35,054 bases of DNA from an uncultured Prevotella sp. (GCA_900315545.1 OMZM01000018.1:1-35054), one strand, 5' to 3'; positions 25,631 to 34,891 are shown, counted from the first letter of the stretch. The notes: a model not told the origin generated them from the letters alone. Numbers and translations: made by a program.

Positions 25631-27622
25631 CTATTTGTTAGGCATCAGTTTGTCGTTCACCATGCGGAACATGTACTGATATATGATTGCCTTTATCTCT
25701 TGTTCCATTTCCTGCTGATACTTGACCTTTCCCACGAGGTTGTTCTTCATCAGCCTGTCGTCGAGCGAGTAGACAGCTTTCGTCTTTTCGCCGTCGAACT
25801 GCAGCACATATCCATGCTTTACATACTGATATGTGCCGTTAAGATAGTTCACGGCAAATGTTTCTTCAGCCGGAGTGTCCAGCAGGTTGCATCCGAAACT
25901 GAAGAACAGCTTGCTGTAGTTGAGGTGTCCGAGAATGGTAGGCACAATGTCTATCTGCTGCGCCACAGCCTCACGCATGCCTGGAGCAAGTTCGCCCGAC
26001 GGGTCGAAGATGATGATAGGCGAGCAGAAACGTCCCAAGTCGGTGCTGTATTCCGCATGGTCGCTCTGGTTGGTATGGTCGCTTGTCAGCACGAATATAG
26101 TATTCTTGAACCACGACTGCTTGCTTGCCTCGTCGAAGAACTTGCCTATTGCCATGTCGGTGTATCTGATGCATTTCTGTATAGGCAGGTTTTCTTCCTT
26201 GTAGACATTCTTATATTTGTCGGGAACGACAAACGGATGATGGCTCGATACGGTGAACAGTGCCGTCATGAATGGCTCTTTCATCTCGCCCATCTTGGCA
26301 CAGTAGTATTGTAGGAACGGCTCGTCCCATATCCCCCAGTTACCGTCGAAGTCGCCATCGCCGCCAAAGCGCTTGTCGGCAGCATAGTCCTGCCTGCCGT
26401 AGTATTGCTGGAAGCCCGTCTTGTTGGCAAATGCCATGAAGCCCATAGAGCCTCTGTTGGCACCGTGAAAGAATGCAGTGGAATACCCTTCGGCAGTCAG
26501 CAGTCCGGCGATGCTGGTGTATGTGTTCATCGAGGCAGGCGTAAGCACAAACGGCTCGACAAACATTGGTATGCCGCACAGCACAGATGGCATGCCGTCA
26601 ATAGACTTCCTGCCGTTGCAGTAGGAATATTTGTAGGTTACGCTCTTCTCTATCAGTTTGTCAACATTTGGCGTATAGCCTTTGTATTTGCCGTCATCAA
26701 GGTCTTTGTTCAGTGCACCTATATATTCGCGCCCAAAGCTTTCTACTATAATTATCACCACGTTTTTCTTGCGCATGACAGTGTCTGTGCTGTCGCCATC
26801 CATGCTTTTACCGTTGTTCTTGACAGGACTGAATATCTTTTCTGCCTCGTCTGTAGATGCAAAATAGTTTGGCACGTTGAACACGCTCTTGCCTATGGTG
26901 CGCAGCATGGCAAACGGTGTGTTCAGCACTAAGGCGCAGTCTATGGGGCGTTCAACGTATTGGTTGGCGTTGTTTATAGTTATTGGTCGTATGCCAGAAC
27001 CGAGTCCGCCACGACATGCGCCTATGCTGAGCGGCACGGCGGCAGCAAGGCACAGAGTCATCACTATGGTATATTTCACTCTTTCAGCAGTAGTCTTCAT
27101 CTGAGATGCCAGCACGCGTGGCGAAACATACAGTCGCCACATCAGCCAGATGAGCAGGATGCCAAGCACGACAAGGTACCAGTGGTGTACGAACTCAGTC
27201 ATGAATACTCCCGCAATGTTGTTGTCGTTGCTGAATTCGCTGAACACCGACGTTGTAGTACGGCGCAGTGTATATGGGAAATATACCGCATCGCAGAGAT
27301 TTATGATAACGGCGAGACTGTTGACAACAACAAATAACCATTTCTCTACCTTGTGTATGATGCGCGTTTCCTTGTAGAATACGGGCAGCATCATCAGTAC
27401 TATGTACAGCGAATTGGTGTAGACGATGGCAGAACGGTCGAACATGTAGCCTCCGCGAAATATGTCCAGCAGTGTCGCAGCCGTTTGGTGTTCGCCAAGA
27501 TAACTGTAGTTCTCCAACATGTAAGCTACTCGGCAGATGTTATATACCACGAATGCCATAAGCAAGTTTATCAGCATTGCTATTGCCGACGATGCTTTAT
27601 TGTTGAGCAAGTTTGTCTTCAT
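25631..27622 (-). CDS. LTA-synthase-family membrane phosphotransferase (LtaS/MdoB/EptA superfamily)
   Basis: The 663-aa protein has five N-terminal membrane helices (about 13-33, 66-84, 95-115, 148-165, 183-203) followed by a periplasmic sulfatase-fold domain. Catalytic features are VESFGREY (metal ligand Glu 294), the nucleophile Ser 340 in NGRKSIDGMPS, FFHGANRGSMGF, and the metal motif SDHTNQSDH. Family enzymes move phosphoglycerol or phosphoethanolamine from phospholipid to a glycan or lipid acceptor. In a Gram-negative bacterium the acceptor would be lipid A/LPS core or a surface or periplasmic glycan, not lipoteichoic acid. Its place between the MsbA-like and LpxL-like genes supports an LPS-related role. 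Which phospho-group it transfers is not decidable here. Confidence 0.88.
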   Translation of the reverse strand: MKTNLLNNKASSAIAMLINLLMAFVVYNICRVAYMLENYSYLGEHQTAATLLDIFRGGYMFDRSAIVYTNSLYIVLMMLPVFYKETRIIHKVEKWLFVVVNSLAVIINLCDAVYFPYTLRRTTTSVFSEFSNDNNIAGVFMTEFVHHWYLVVLGILLIWLMWRLYVSPRVLASQMKTTAERVKYTIVMTLCLAAAVPLSIGACRGGLGSGIRPITINNANQYVERPIDCALVLNTPFAMLRTIGKSVFNVPNYFASTDEAEKIFSPVKNNGKSMDGDSTDTVMRKKNVVIIIVESFGREYIGALNKDLDDGKYKGYTPNVDKLIEKSVTYKYSYCNGRKSIDGMPSVLCGIPMFVEPFVLTPASMNTYTSIAGLLTAEGYSTAFFHGANRGSMGFMAFANKTGFQQYYGRQDYAADKRFGGDGDFDGNWGIWDEPFLQYYCAKMGEMKEPFMTALFTVSSHHPFVVPDKYKNVYKEENLPIQKCIRYTDMAIGKFFDEASKQSWFKNTIFVLTSDHTNQSDHAEYSTDLGRFCSPIIIFDPSGELAPGMREAVAQQIDIVPTILGHLNYSKLFFSFGCNLLDTPAEETFAVNYLNGTYQYVKHGYVLQFDGEKTKAVYSLDDRLMKNNLVGKVKYQQEMEQEIKAIIYQYMFRMVNDKLMPNK

Positions 27623-27656
27623 GTTTCCTCTTTCGTTTGTTTTGCTGTTATTATTT

Positions 27657-29492
27657 TCAACTTTGTTGCATTGCGTGCAGCTTGCTGTAGTAGCCGTTGA
27701 GCGCTATCAGTTGTTCGTGAGTTCCTCTTTCCACTATCTCGCCTTCGTGCAGCACGCATATCTCGTCGGCATTACGTATTGTCGAGAGCCTGTGTGCTAT
27801 GGCAATGGTAGTGCGTGTACGCATCAGTTTTTCAAGCGCATCCTGCACCAGACGCTCGCTTTCGGTATCGAGAGCCGACGTTGCTTCGTCGAGAATGAGT
27901 ATAGGCGGGTTTTTCAGTATGGCTCTCGCTATGCTCACGCGTTGTCTCTGTCCTCCCGAGAGCCTGCCTCCGCGATCGCCAATGTTGGTGTCGTAGCCAT
28001 GTTCCGACGACATGATGAAGTCGTGGGCATTGGCTATGCGTGCCGCTTCCTCTATCTCCTGCTGACTCGCCTTTTCTACTCCGAATGAAATGTTGTTGCG
28101 GAATGTGTCGTTGAAGAGTATCGATTCCTGGTTGACGTTGCCTATCAGTTGTCGCAGGTCTTGTACTTTCAGGTCGCGGATGTCGATGCCGTCGATGAGA
28201 ATTTGTCCTTCCTTAACGTCGTAATAGCGCGGTATGAGGTCTACGAGTGTAGACTTACCGCTGCCGCTTTGTCCTACGAGGGCAATCGTCTTGCCCTTTT
28301 CGATAGTGAGATTTATGTTCTTCAGCACTATCGTCTGATTGTATGCAAACGACACATTGCGGAACTCTATGCTGTGGCAGAAGCCTCCGTCGGGCAGGAG
28401 TTTTGGATTTGGAGGGTCCTGTATTTCTATTTCGGCATCGAGAATCTTGTCTATGCGCTCCATTGATGCCAGTCCCTTCGGTATGTTATAGCCTGCCTTT
28501 GAGAAATCCTTGAGCGGGTTGATGATGCTGTAGAGCATGACGAGATAGTAGATGAACAGCGGTCCGGAGAGCGATGCATTGTTAAGCACGAGCACGCCAC
28601 CAAACCATAGCACTATGACAATCATCACTGTGCCGAGAAATTCGCTCATTGGGTGTGCCATCTGCTGACGTATGTTCACTCGCATGATGTCGTTGCGGTA
28701 GGCAGTGTTTACTGAGTCGAACTTCCTATTCATCTTTTCTTCGGCAGAGAATGCCTTTATGATGCGCAGTCCGCCAAGCGTTTCCTCAACTACACTCATG
28801 GTGTCGCTCCACAAAGCCTGTGCGCGGATAGATTTCTGCTTCAGTTTTCTGCCCACATATCCCATGAACCAACCCATCAGCGGCACTATGGTAAGCGTGA
28901 ACAGTGTGAGTTGCCATGATATGAGCAGCAGCGTAATGAAATATGCTATGATGAGTATAGGATTCTTAAAGAGCATGTCGAGCGACGACATTATTGAGTT
29001 TTCCACTTCCTGCACGTCTCCGCTCATGCGTGCTATGATGTCGCCCTTGCGCTCGTCGGAAAAGAACGACAGCGAGAGCGATGTTATCTTGCGGTATAGC
29101 TGGTTGCGTATGTCGCGTACAACTCCAGTGCGTATTGGCATCATCGTAGCCGACGATAGGAAATAAGCTCCAGTCTTGAGGAATGTCATGAAGGCGAGGA
29201 ACAGTCCGATGAGCAGCAGTGTTGTCGTGGCGCCTACTCGCTCGATGAGTTGCAGTACATAGTAGTTCATGTTGTTCATAGCGACGTCGGTAACGTTGCC
29301 CCAGTCCCAAGCCATCAGGCTCGTAGCCTTGTCGGCATCTTTGGTCTGGAACAGTATGTTGAGTATAGGTACCAGCGCGGCAAATGAGAAGATATTGAGC
29401 ACTGCCGACAGTATGTTGAACACCACCGACAGTACCAGATAGCGCTTGTAAGGTGGTATGAAGCGCATCAGTACATGTATAAAATCTTTCAT
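27657..29492 (-). CDS. MsbA-like ABC exporter (permease fused to ATPase)
   Basis: The 611-aa half-transporter has an N-terminal six-helix type I exporter domain (about 15-335, with FFSDERKGDIIARMSGDVQEVE in the coupling region) and a C-terminal nucleotide-binding domain. Walker A is GQSGSGKST (407-415), the signature is LSGGQRQRVSIARA, Walker B is ILILDEATSALD, and the H-loop is IAHRLSTI. MsbA-type proteins flip lipid A-core across the inner membrane, and the downstream lpxL, ltaS-like and GT genes fit this. I use the ATG at 29492 (MKDFIHVLMRF) rather than a TTG at 29504, which lies inside the proximal -7 promoter box. It could also export another lipid or peptide. Confidence 0.88.
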   Translation of the reverse strand: MKDFIHVLMRFIPPYKRYLVLSVVFNILSAVLNIFSFAALVPILNILFQTKDADKATSLMAWDWGNVTDVAMNNMNYYVLQLIERVGATTTLLLIGLFLAFMTFLKTGAYFLSSATMMPIRTGVVRDIRNQLYRKITSLSLSFFSDERKGDIIARMSGDVQEVENSIMSSLDMLFKNPILIIAYFITLLLISWQLTLFTLTIVPLMGWFMGYVGRKLKQKSIRAQALWSDTMSVVEETLGGLRIIKAFSAEEKMNRKFDSVNTAYRNDIMRVNIRQQMAHPMSEFLGTVMIVIVLWFGGVLVLNNASLSGPLFIYYLVMLYSIINPLKDFSKAGYNIPKGLASMERIDKILDAEIEIQDPPNPKLLPDGGFCHSIEFRNVSFAYNQTIVLKNINLTIEKGKTIALVGQSGSGKSTLVDLIPRYYDVKEGQILIDGIDIRDLKVQDLRQLIGNVNQESILFNDTFRNNISFGVEKASQQEIEEAARIANAHDFIMSSEHGYDTNIGDRGGRLSGGQRQRVSIARAILKNPPILILDEATSALDTESERLVQDALEKLMRTRTTIAIAHRLSTIRNADEICVLHEGEIVERGTHEQLIALNGYYSKLHAMQQS

Positions 29493-29501
29493 ATCTGACG
29501 G

Positions 29502-29533
29502 CAAAGGTACGATTAAGTGAGCAAAGAAACAAA
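29502..29533 (-). promoter_or_regulatory. Proximal promoter of the msbA-like operon
   Basis: On the minus strand TTTG (29530-29533), a 20-nt spacer and TACCTTTG (29502-29509). The -7 box ends only about 10 nt before the ATG at 29492, so transcripts from here would be leaderless or nearly so. Confidence 0.65.
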
Positions 29534-29610
29534 TTTATTTGGTTCTTTCGAGCGTGAGTACCTTATACAAAGGTAAATTAAAACACGCAAAGAAACAAAT
29601 TTATTTGGTT
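29521..29610. repeat. 24-bp direct repeat carrying duplicated promoter parts
   Basis: The string gcaaagaaacaaatttattt followed by ggtt occurs at 29521-29544 and again at 29587-29610, an exact 24-bp direct repeat at a 66-bp period. Each copy supplies the -33 box of one of two promoters whose -7 boxes (29502-29509 and 29568-29575) are identical. This indicates a tandem promoter duplication. Confidence 0.85.
29568..29599 (-). promoter_or_regulatory. Distal promoter of the msbA-like operon
   Basis: On the minus strand TTTG (29596-29599), a 20-nt spacer and TACCTTTG (29568-29575), the same layout as the proximal copy. It would give a leader of roughly 70 nt before the ATG at 29492. Confidence 0.65.
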
Positions 29611-29632
29611 TATTTAGAAAATGTGGGTAATA

Positions 29633-29681
29633 GAATAAAGGGAGTTGAGCCTGACAAATTATTGTCGGATGGCTAACTCCC
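29633..29681 (-). terminator. Hairpin terminator after tyrS
   Basis: Arms 29671-29681 and 29640-29651 pair on the minus strand (GGGAGTTAGCC with GGCTCAACTCCC, one bulge). Further pairing CCGACAA/TTTGTC lies inside, and a T-rich run TTTATTCTATT follows. It lies about 30 bp past the tyrS stop and before the msbA-like promoters. Confidence 0.65.
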
Positions 29682-29710
29682 TTTTGTTCCGTTAACTAAA
29701 AAACTGCATC

Positions 29711-31015
29711 TCAGTCTTTCACGGTGATGAGATAGTAGTTTTTCTTTCCCTTTTGTACGAGCAAGTATTTTCCGTCGATGAGGTCTTCTGCGGTGACAGG
29801 TCTGTCGAAAGCCGCTATCTTTTCTTTGTTTATCGACACGCCGCCGCCTTGTACCATCTTGCGGCATTCGCCCCTGCTTGGGAATATCTTGATATTCTCG
29901 TCGGTAACGATGTCTACGAATGGCGAGCCAAGTTTAGCCTTGTCCATGTCGTAGTGTGGCACTCCCTCGAAGATGTCGAGCAATGTCTGTTCGTCGAGTT
30001 TGGCAAGTGCATCCTTCGTAGACTTTCCGAAAAGAATGTTCGAAGCCTCTATTGCAGCCTCAAGGTCTTCGCGCGAGTGTACCATAGTGGTAACTTCCTC
30101 CGCCAGTCTTTTTTGCAGTATGCGTCGTCCTGCGTCCTGCTTGTGTTCCTCCACGAGACTGTCTATGGTTTCTTTGTCAAGCGACGTGAATATCTTTATG
30201 TATTTTTCTGCATCTTCGTCGCTGACGTTGAGCCAGAATTGATAGAACTTATACGGTGTCGTTCTGTTTCTGTCGAGCCAGATGTTGCCAGTCTCCGTCT
30301 TGCCGAACTTCTTTCCGTCAGCCTTTGTTATCAGTGGGCATGTCAGTGCGTAAGCCTGTGCCTCAGAGCCGAGCGTGCGTCGTATGAGTTCTGTTCCTGT
30401 TGTCATGTTGCCCCACTGGTCGTTGCCTCCGAGCTGCAGCTTGCAGTTCTTGTTCTGATAGAGGTGCAGGAAGTCGTATCCCTGCAATAGCTGGTATGTA
30501 AATTCCGTGAACGACAGTCCGTCGCGTGCTGTTCCGTTGAGTCGTTGCTGCACGCTTTCCTTTGCCATCATGTAGTTGACGGTGATGTGTTTGCCCACTG
30601 TTCTTGCGAAGTCGAGGAAGGTAAAGTCCTTCATCCAGTCGTAGTTGTTGACCATTTCGGCGCAGTTTTCTTCCTTGCCGTCGAAGTCAAGAAACTTTGC
30701 AACCTGTTTCTTTATAGCCTCTTGGTTGTGGTATAGTGTTTCGGTGTCGAGCAGATTTCTTTCCTGGCTCTTTCCCGACGGGTCGCCAATCATTCCTGTT
30801 GCGCCTCCCACGAGTATGATAGGCTTGTGTCCGCAGTGCTGCAGGTGTCTGATCATCATTATTCCGCAGAGGTGTCCTATGTGCAGTGAGTCGGCTGTAG
30901 GGTCTGTTCCGAGATATGCCGTTACTGTTTCGCGTTGCAGCAGTTCTTCTGTTCCTGGCATGATTTGTGCTAACATGCCGCGCCATTTCATTTCTTCTAC
31001 AAAGTTTTTCTTCAT
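29711..31015 (-). CDS. tyrS: Tyrosyl-tRNA synthetase
   Basis: The 434-aa length is normal for bacterial TyrS. It has the class I HIGH motif as HIGH 45-48 ([10 protein letters not shown]), tyrosine-binding [27 protein letters not shown] and [20 protein letters not shown], the KMSKS-type loop KFGKT (236-240), and a C-terminal S4 RNA-binding domain (about 370-434). The ATG at 31015 ([13 protein letters not shown]) is the family start. The frame stays open upstream to 31282 through yidD, but that part is shadow. It follows yidD after 98 bp without a recognisable promoter, so it may be co-transcribed. Confidence 0.96.
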   Translation of the reverse strand: MKKNFVEEMKWRGMLAQIMPGTEELLQRETVTAYLGTDPTADSLHIGHLCGIMMIRHLQHCGHKPIILVGGATGMIGDPSGKSQERNLLDTETLYHNQEAIKKQVAKFLDFDGKEENCAEMVNNYDWMKDFTFLDFARTVGKHITVNYMMAKESVQQRLNGTARDGLSFTEFTYQLLQGYDFLHLYQNKNCKLQLGGNDQWGNMTTGTELIRRTLGSEAQAYALTCPLITKADGKKFGKTETGNIWLDRNRTTPYKFYQFWLNVSDEDAEKYIKIFTSLDKETIDSLVEEHKQDAGRRILQKRLAEEVTTMVHSREDLEAAIEASNILFGKSTKDALAKLDEQTLLDIFEGVPHYDMDKAKLGSPFVDIVTDENIKIFPSRGECRKMVQGGGVSINKEKIAAFDRPVTAEDLIDGKYLLVQKGKKNYYLITVKD

Positions 31016-31113
31016 CGTCTTGTTATATGTTTTAGAATTTGAGATGTCAGGAAGTCTGTTCTGTGGAAGCTGTCTTCCTGTCTTCTGTCTGTCTATGTTT
31101 CTTTTTCTGTTTG

Positions 31114-31377
31114 CTAAGGCACAGGGTCGTAGCCCGAGCCACCCCACGGATGGCATCTTGCTATTCGTCTTATGGCAAGCCATGTTCCCTTTGCCGGTCC
31201 GTGTTTCTTTATTGCCTGTGCGGCGTATTCCGAGCATGTTGGCGTGAAGCGGCATGACGGTGGTGTGAATGGCGATATGCATCGCTTGTAGAAATAAATG
31301 GGCATTAGCATTATAGCCGTTGCCACATTTCTTACGATGCGTATTGTCTGCCTTATGATGTCAGATGTTGTCTGCAT
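31114..31377 (-). CDS. yidD: YidD membrane protein insertion efficiency factor
   Basis: The 87-aa protein carries the YidD hallmark [19 protein letters not shown] (Cys at about 42 and 48), [11 protein letters not shown] before it, and [19 protein letters not shown] at the end. An N-terminal amphipathic/hydrophobic segment attaches it to the inner membrane, where it assists YidC-dependent insertion. Its start lies 25 bp inside the end of rnpA, the usual rnpA-yidD coupling. Confidence 0.95.
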   Translation of the reverse strand: MQTTSDIIRQTIRIVRNVATAIMLMPIYFYKRCISPFTPPSCRFTPTCSEYAAQAIKKHGPAKGTWLAIRRIARCHPWGGSGYDPVP

Positions 31378-31784
31378 TTCTCCGCTATTCTTGTCAATGC
31401 CTGTTGCATCCTTGCCGTTACCTTGTCGGTAGTGAGCAGCTGGTCGTCGGTCCAGATGAAAGCCATCAGCAGTTGTTTTCCGTTGTCTGTCTTGCCGTTT
31501 GTCGTCAGTATGTCGTTGCTGTTTCTGTATGCTTCGCGCATCTGTCGCTTTATTCTGTTTCTCTTTACGGCACGCTTAAAGAATTTCTTTGGCACGCTGA
31601 ACATCACTTTCGCCTGTGGTTGTTGTGTCTTGTCGTCGCTTTCGTTGCTGACGATTTTGTACACCACCCTCAGTGGATGGACCGTCAGTGCCTTGCTTCC
31701 TCCGCTGAACAGTTCGTCTATTTCCTGTCGGCTGGTCAGTCGTTGGCTTTTGCGAAGCGTATGTCTGACATTTTCAACGTCCAT
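31353..31784 (-). CDS. rnpA: Ribonuclease P protein component
   Basis: The 143-aa basic protein has the RnpA signature [18 protein letters not shown] (about 70-87) and the upstream pattern [22 protein letters not shown]. It binds RNase P RNA and helps 5' maturation of pre-tRNA. It is not next to rpmH/dnaA as in E. coli, but follows hemD by 9 bp and overlaps yidD. The C-terminal part is slightly longer than in E. coli. Confidence 0.95.
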   Translation of the reverse strand: MDVENVRHTLRKSQRLTSRQEIDELFSGGSKALTVHPLRVVYKIVSNESDDKTQQPQAKVMFSVPKKFFKRAVKRNRIKRQMREAYRNSNDILTTNGKTDNGKQLLMAFIWTDDQLLTTDKVTARMQQALTRIAEKCRQHLTS

Positions 31785-31793
31785 GCTGTGTGT

Positions 31794-32543
31794 CTATTTC
31801 TTATGTTTCTCGAGATATGCTCTCAGTGCTCCGGTCATTGACGGATATTCTTTCGTAGGTGCCTCGATGGCGAGTTTCAGTTTGTTGTCGGCTACTTCTT
31901 TTGCTGTTGACGGTCCGAAGGCTGCTATCTTTATTTTTCCTTGCTTGAAGTTTGGGAAGTTTTTCACGAGCGAGCGCACTCCTGTCGGGCTGAAGAATAT
32001 CATCATGTCGTAGTCGAATGCTTCTACTTCTTCCGGCGTGAAGTCGTTGCTGACGGTGCGATACATGATGCATTCCTTGTGTTGCAGTTTCTTTGAGTCG
32101 AGAATGGTTGTTATTTCTTTGTTGTGTACGTCGCTCAGCGGCACGAGATAGTTTTCTGTCTTGTGCTTGACCATCAGTGGCAGCAGGTCGGCTATCTTGC
32201 CTGTTGTGCCGAAGAAGATCTTGCGTTTGCGGTATTGCACGTATTTCTGTATGTAGAGTGCTATCTGTTCCGTAACGCAAAAGTACTTCATTGTTTCGGG
32301 TATGGGTACTCTGAGTTCTTTCGACAGGTTGAAGAAGTTGTCTATTGCATGTCGTGAAGTGAATACGATGGCGCTGTAGTCCAGTATGCTTATCTTCTGC
32401 TTGCGAAACTCTTTTGCTGTCAAACCTTCAACTTTGATAAAGGGTCTGAATACTAATTCTACGCCAAAGTCGTTCGCTATATCGAAGTATGGCGACTTTT
32501 CGCTTGACGGCTGAGGCTGTGAAACCAAAATCTTTTTTATCAT
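31794..32543 (-). CDS. hemD: Uroporphyrinogen-III synthase
   Basis: The 249-aa two-lobed HemD-type protein has an N-terminal KKILVSQPQPSS, SAIVFTSRHAIDNFF, a central FFGTTGKIADLL, and in the second lobe FDYDMMIFFSPTGVRSLVKNFPNF and IAAFGPSTAKEV. It closes hydroxymethylbilane to uroporphyrinogen III in tetrapyrrole synthesis. HemD sequences vary greatly, so the call rests on the SRHA and SPTGV/FGPSTA features typical of the Bacteroidota form. It sits 9 bp from both neighbours in a compact operon. No other haem genes are present in the window. Confidence 0.88.
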   Translation of the reverse strand: MIKKILVSQPQPSSEKSPYFDIANDFGVELVFRPFIKVEGLTAKEFRKQKISILDYSAIVFTSRHAIDNFFNLSKELRVPIPETMKYFCVTEQIALYIQKYVQYRKRKIFFGTTGKIADLLPLMVKHKTENYLVPLSDVHNKEITTILDSKKLQHKECIMYRTVSNDFTPEEVEAFDYDMMIFFSPTGVRSLVKNFPNFKQGKIKIAAFGPSTAKEVADNKLKLAIEAPTKEYPSMTGALRAYLEKHKK

Positions 32544-32552
32544 TCGGTGTCC

Positions 32553-33584
32553 TTAGTAACTAATTTTCAATATGTTGTTTAATTCTATCATCGCTCCAAG
32601 CAATGCAAGGAGCGGAACTATTTCGAGCGCGCAAAAGTACAAAATAATTTGCAAAAAACCGCCTTTTCTGCGAAAAAAGATTGCATAGCACTTGCAAAAC
32701 GACAGTATTTCAAAGATTGCTACTATTGCAAGTACATATATCATGGCGTTTCGCGCGGGCATTCCGAAGTATGTTATGAGCATGACGAAGGGTAGCAGGA
32801 GCACTCCTTCTACGGCTGCGAGAAAGAGTTGCGACTTGTTCCACATGCGGCTGCTGTGCCTGTCGAAGAATATCCAGTTTATGAGTGTGTAGAGTGCGAG
32901 CCGCGTGAGGTGGAAGGCGACGATGCAGATGAAGTAGACCACCAGCAGGTGGTACTGCGATGAGAGTATGAATGTGTTGGCTACGTTCTCCAGTGTGTAG
33001 AGGAAGTAGACTATGGAGAAGAGCAGGCACGAGAGTATTACGAGGAACAGCTGGAAGCGTACTTCGCTGGTTGTTTCCGTGATATTGGTCGTGCGGCGGT
33101 CGCTTTTCTGTACGTAGAAGAAGTCTTTTGCCTGTCGGAGGATGAAGCGCCGTGAGTTGTTTATGGCTATGATTGCCATGATGAAGCATCCTATCAGCAG
33201 TGCCGTGATGACGTTGTCGTTGCTGATGGTGTAGGGTACGGGGTCGGCAGCCACGCCGTAGCGGTCGTTTTCGACGGCGGTGTAGTTGAGCATCTCCTTA
33301 AACAGGTATGGATTGTGGTAGTTCTGCAGGTCGCTGACTCTCTGGTCGCGCTGTATGCGTGTGCCTGGTGTGATGCCTATGGTGTCGGGTCGCATGTTGT
33401 ATATGCGCTTGCCGGGCTTGAAGTTTGCCTGTACGGCAGAGTCCTGCTGTGCCGGAGTGGCGTTGGCAGGCAGCTGGTTGAGCACCTGCATGACGGTCTT
33501 CGGCTTGGCTGGCTTCACTCTCACCGTGCTGTCAGGACGGTGGGCTGGCGACAGTTCGACTATTGTTGAGTCGCTTTGCAGCAT
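32553..33584 (-). CDS. DUF4271 family membrane protein
   Basis: The 343-aa protein has a proline/glutamine-rich soluble N-terminal region (about 1-120, VKPAKPKTVMQVLNQ and later RPDTIGITPG) followed by six or seven hydrophobic segments from about residue 125 on (ITALLIGCFIMAIIAI, FLVILSCLLFSIVYFLYTL, LLVVYFICIVAFHLTRLAL, LLLPFVMLITYFGM, IYVLAIVAIFEILSF, IILYFCALEIVPLLALLGA). This fits the DUF4271 family of Bacteroidota, of unknown function. It lies between metK and hemD with 9-bp gaps on both sides, so it is certainly in their operon. No catalytic motif is visible. Confidence 0.85.
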   Translation of the reverse strand: MLQSDSTIVELSPAHRPDSTVRVKPAKPKTVMQVLNQLPANATPAQQDSAVQANFKPGKRIYNMRPDTIGITPGTRIQRDQRVSDLQNYHNPYLFKEMLNYTAVENDRYGVAADPVPYTISNDNVITALLIGCFIMAIIAINNSRRFILRQAKDFFYVQKSDRRTTNITETTSEVRFQLFLVILSCLLFSIVYFLYTLENVANTFILSSQYHLLVVYFICIVAFHLTRLALYTLINWIFFDRHSSRMWNKSQLFLAAVEGVLLLPFVMLITYFGMPARNAMIYVLAIVAIFEILSFCKCYAIFFRRKGGFLQIILYFCALEIVPLLALLGAMIELNNILKISY

Positions 33585-33593
33585 TGTGTGGTG

Positions 33594-34862
33594 TTATAGG
33601 TTAAAGGCTTTCCTTATGTCGTCTGTGCGGTCGAGCTTTTCCCATGTGAAGAGTTCGACGTCGATGATGCGTGTGGGGTGGTAGTGGCTTTCAAACTTTT
33701 TCTTCACCCACTCGTTCTTTCTGCCCATGTGTCCGTAGGCTGCTGTCTCGAGATACATTGGCTGGCGCAGCTTGAGCGTGCGTTCTATTTCTTTCGGTCT
33801 GAGCCTGAAGAGTTCCTGCACGCGCTGTGCTATCTCTCCGTCTGCCATGCTGACGTGCTTTCTGCCGTAGGTGTTGACGTAGACGCTGACGGGGTCTGCC
33901 TTGCCGATGGCGTAGCTCAGCTGTACGAGCATTTCGTCGGCAACGCCTGCTGCCACCATGTTCTTGGCTATGTAGCGTGCCATGTAGGCAGCCGAGCGGT
34001 CTACCTTCGACGAGTCTTTGCCTGAGAAGGCTCCGCCGCCGTGTGCTCCCTTGCCGCCGTAGGTGTCTACTATTATCTTTCGTCCGGTCAGTCCGGTGTC
34101 GCCGTGCGGGCCTCCGATGACAAACTTGCCTGTCGGGTTGACGAGTATGTCGTTGTCGATGTCGATGCCGTCGAACAGCTTGAGCACTTTCTCTGAGTGT
34201 ATCTGTGCTTTGACGCGCGGCAGGAGTATGTTTACGACGTCATCCTTTATGCGTTTCTGCATGCGCAGGTCGTCGCTGTCGAACTCGTCGTGCTGTGTCG
34301 ACACGACTATGGTCTTGATGTGCAGGGGTATGCCCTCGTCGCTGTATTCTATCGTTACCTGGCTCTTGGAGTCGGGGCGCAGGTATGTCATGTCCTTTCC
34401 TTCCTTCCTGATGTCGGCAAGTGTCTTCATGAGCAGGTGTGCCAGGTCGATAGACACGGGCATGTAGCTCTCGGTCTCGTTGGTGGCGTAGCCGAACATC
34501 ATGCCCTGGTCGCCGGCGCCCTGATTGTCCTCATCATCGCGGTCGACGCCACGATTGATGTCGCCGCTCTGCTCGTGGATGGCTGTCATGATGCCGCAGG
34601 AGTTGCCGTCGAACTGATATTCCGACTTGGTATAGCCTATCTTGTTGATGGTCTTGCGGGCTATGGTCTGCAAGTCGATGTATGCTTCCGACCGCACTTC
34701 GCCCATGATGCAGACCTGACCAGTCGTTACGAATGTCTCGATGGCTGTGCGTGCATGGTCGTCGTAAGCCAGAAACTGGTCTAAAAGTGCATCACTGATT
34801 TGGTCGCACACTTTGTCGGGATGTCCTTCCGACACTGACTCTGAAGAAAAAAAGTATGACAT
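33594..34862 (-). CDS. metK: S-adenosylmethionine synthetase
   Basis: The 422-aa MetK makes S-adenosylmethionine from methionine and ATP in the cytoplasm. Signature stretches are SVSEGHPDKVCDQISDALLD near the start, GAGDQGMMFGYATNET (about 138-153), FVIGGPHGDTGLTGRKIIVDTYGG, and GGGAFSGKDSSKVDRSAAYMAR. It is longer than the 384-aa E. coli enzyme because of an internal insertion (GKDMTYLRPDSKSQVTIEYS region and following), as is usual in Bacteroidota. First gene of the metK-DUF4271-hemD-rnpA-yidD-tyrS run. Its product is the cofactor for the methyltransferase and the radical-SAM enzyme also encoded here, though these are not co-transcribed. Confidence 0.97.
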   Translation of the reverse strand: MSYFFSSESVSEGHPDKVCDQISDALLDQFLAYDDHARTAIETFVTTGQVCIMGEVRSEAYIDLQTIARKTINKIGYTKSEYQFDGNSCGIMTAIHEQSGDINRGVDRDDEDNQGAGDQGMMFGYATNETESYMPVSIDLAHLLMKTLADIRKEGKDMTYLRPDSKSQVTIEYSDEGIPLHIKTIVVSTQHDEFDSDDLRMQKRIKDDVVNILLPRVKAQIHSEKVLKLFDGIDIDNDILVNPTGKFVIGGPHGDTGLTGRKIIVDTYGGKGAHGGGAFSGKDSSKVDRSAAYMARYIAKNMVAAGVADEMLVQLSYAIGKADPVSVYVNTYGRKHVSMADGEIAQRVQELFRLRPKEIERTLKLRQPMYLETAAYGHMGRKNEWVKKKFESHYHPTRIIDVELFTWEKLDRTDDIRKAFNL

Positions 34863-34891
34863 AATAATTATGTTTTTATAATTTGAGGGTG

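Noticed and set aside
31016-31282. Upstream in-frame extension of tyrS by 89 codons
   Set aside because: Overlaps yidD in another frame; the TyrS family starts at [13 protein letters not shown], so the ATG at 31015 is used.
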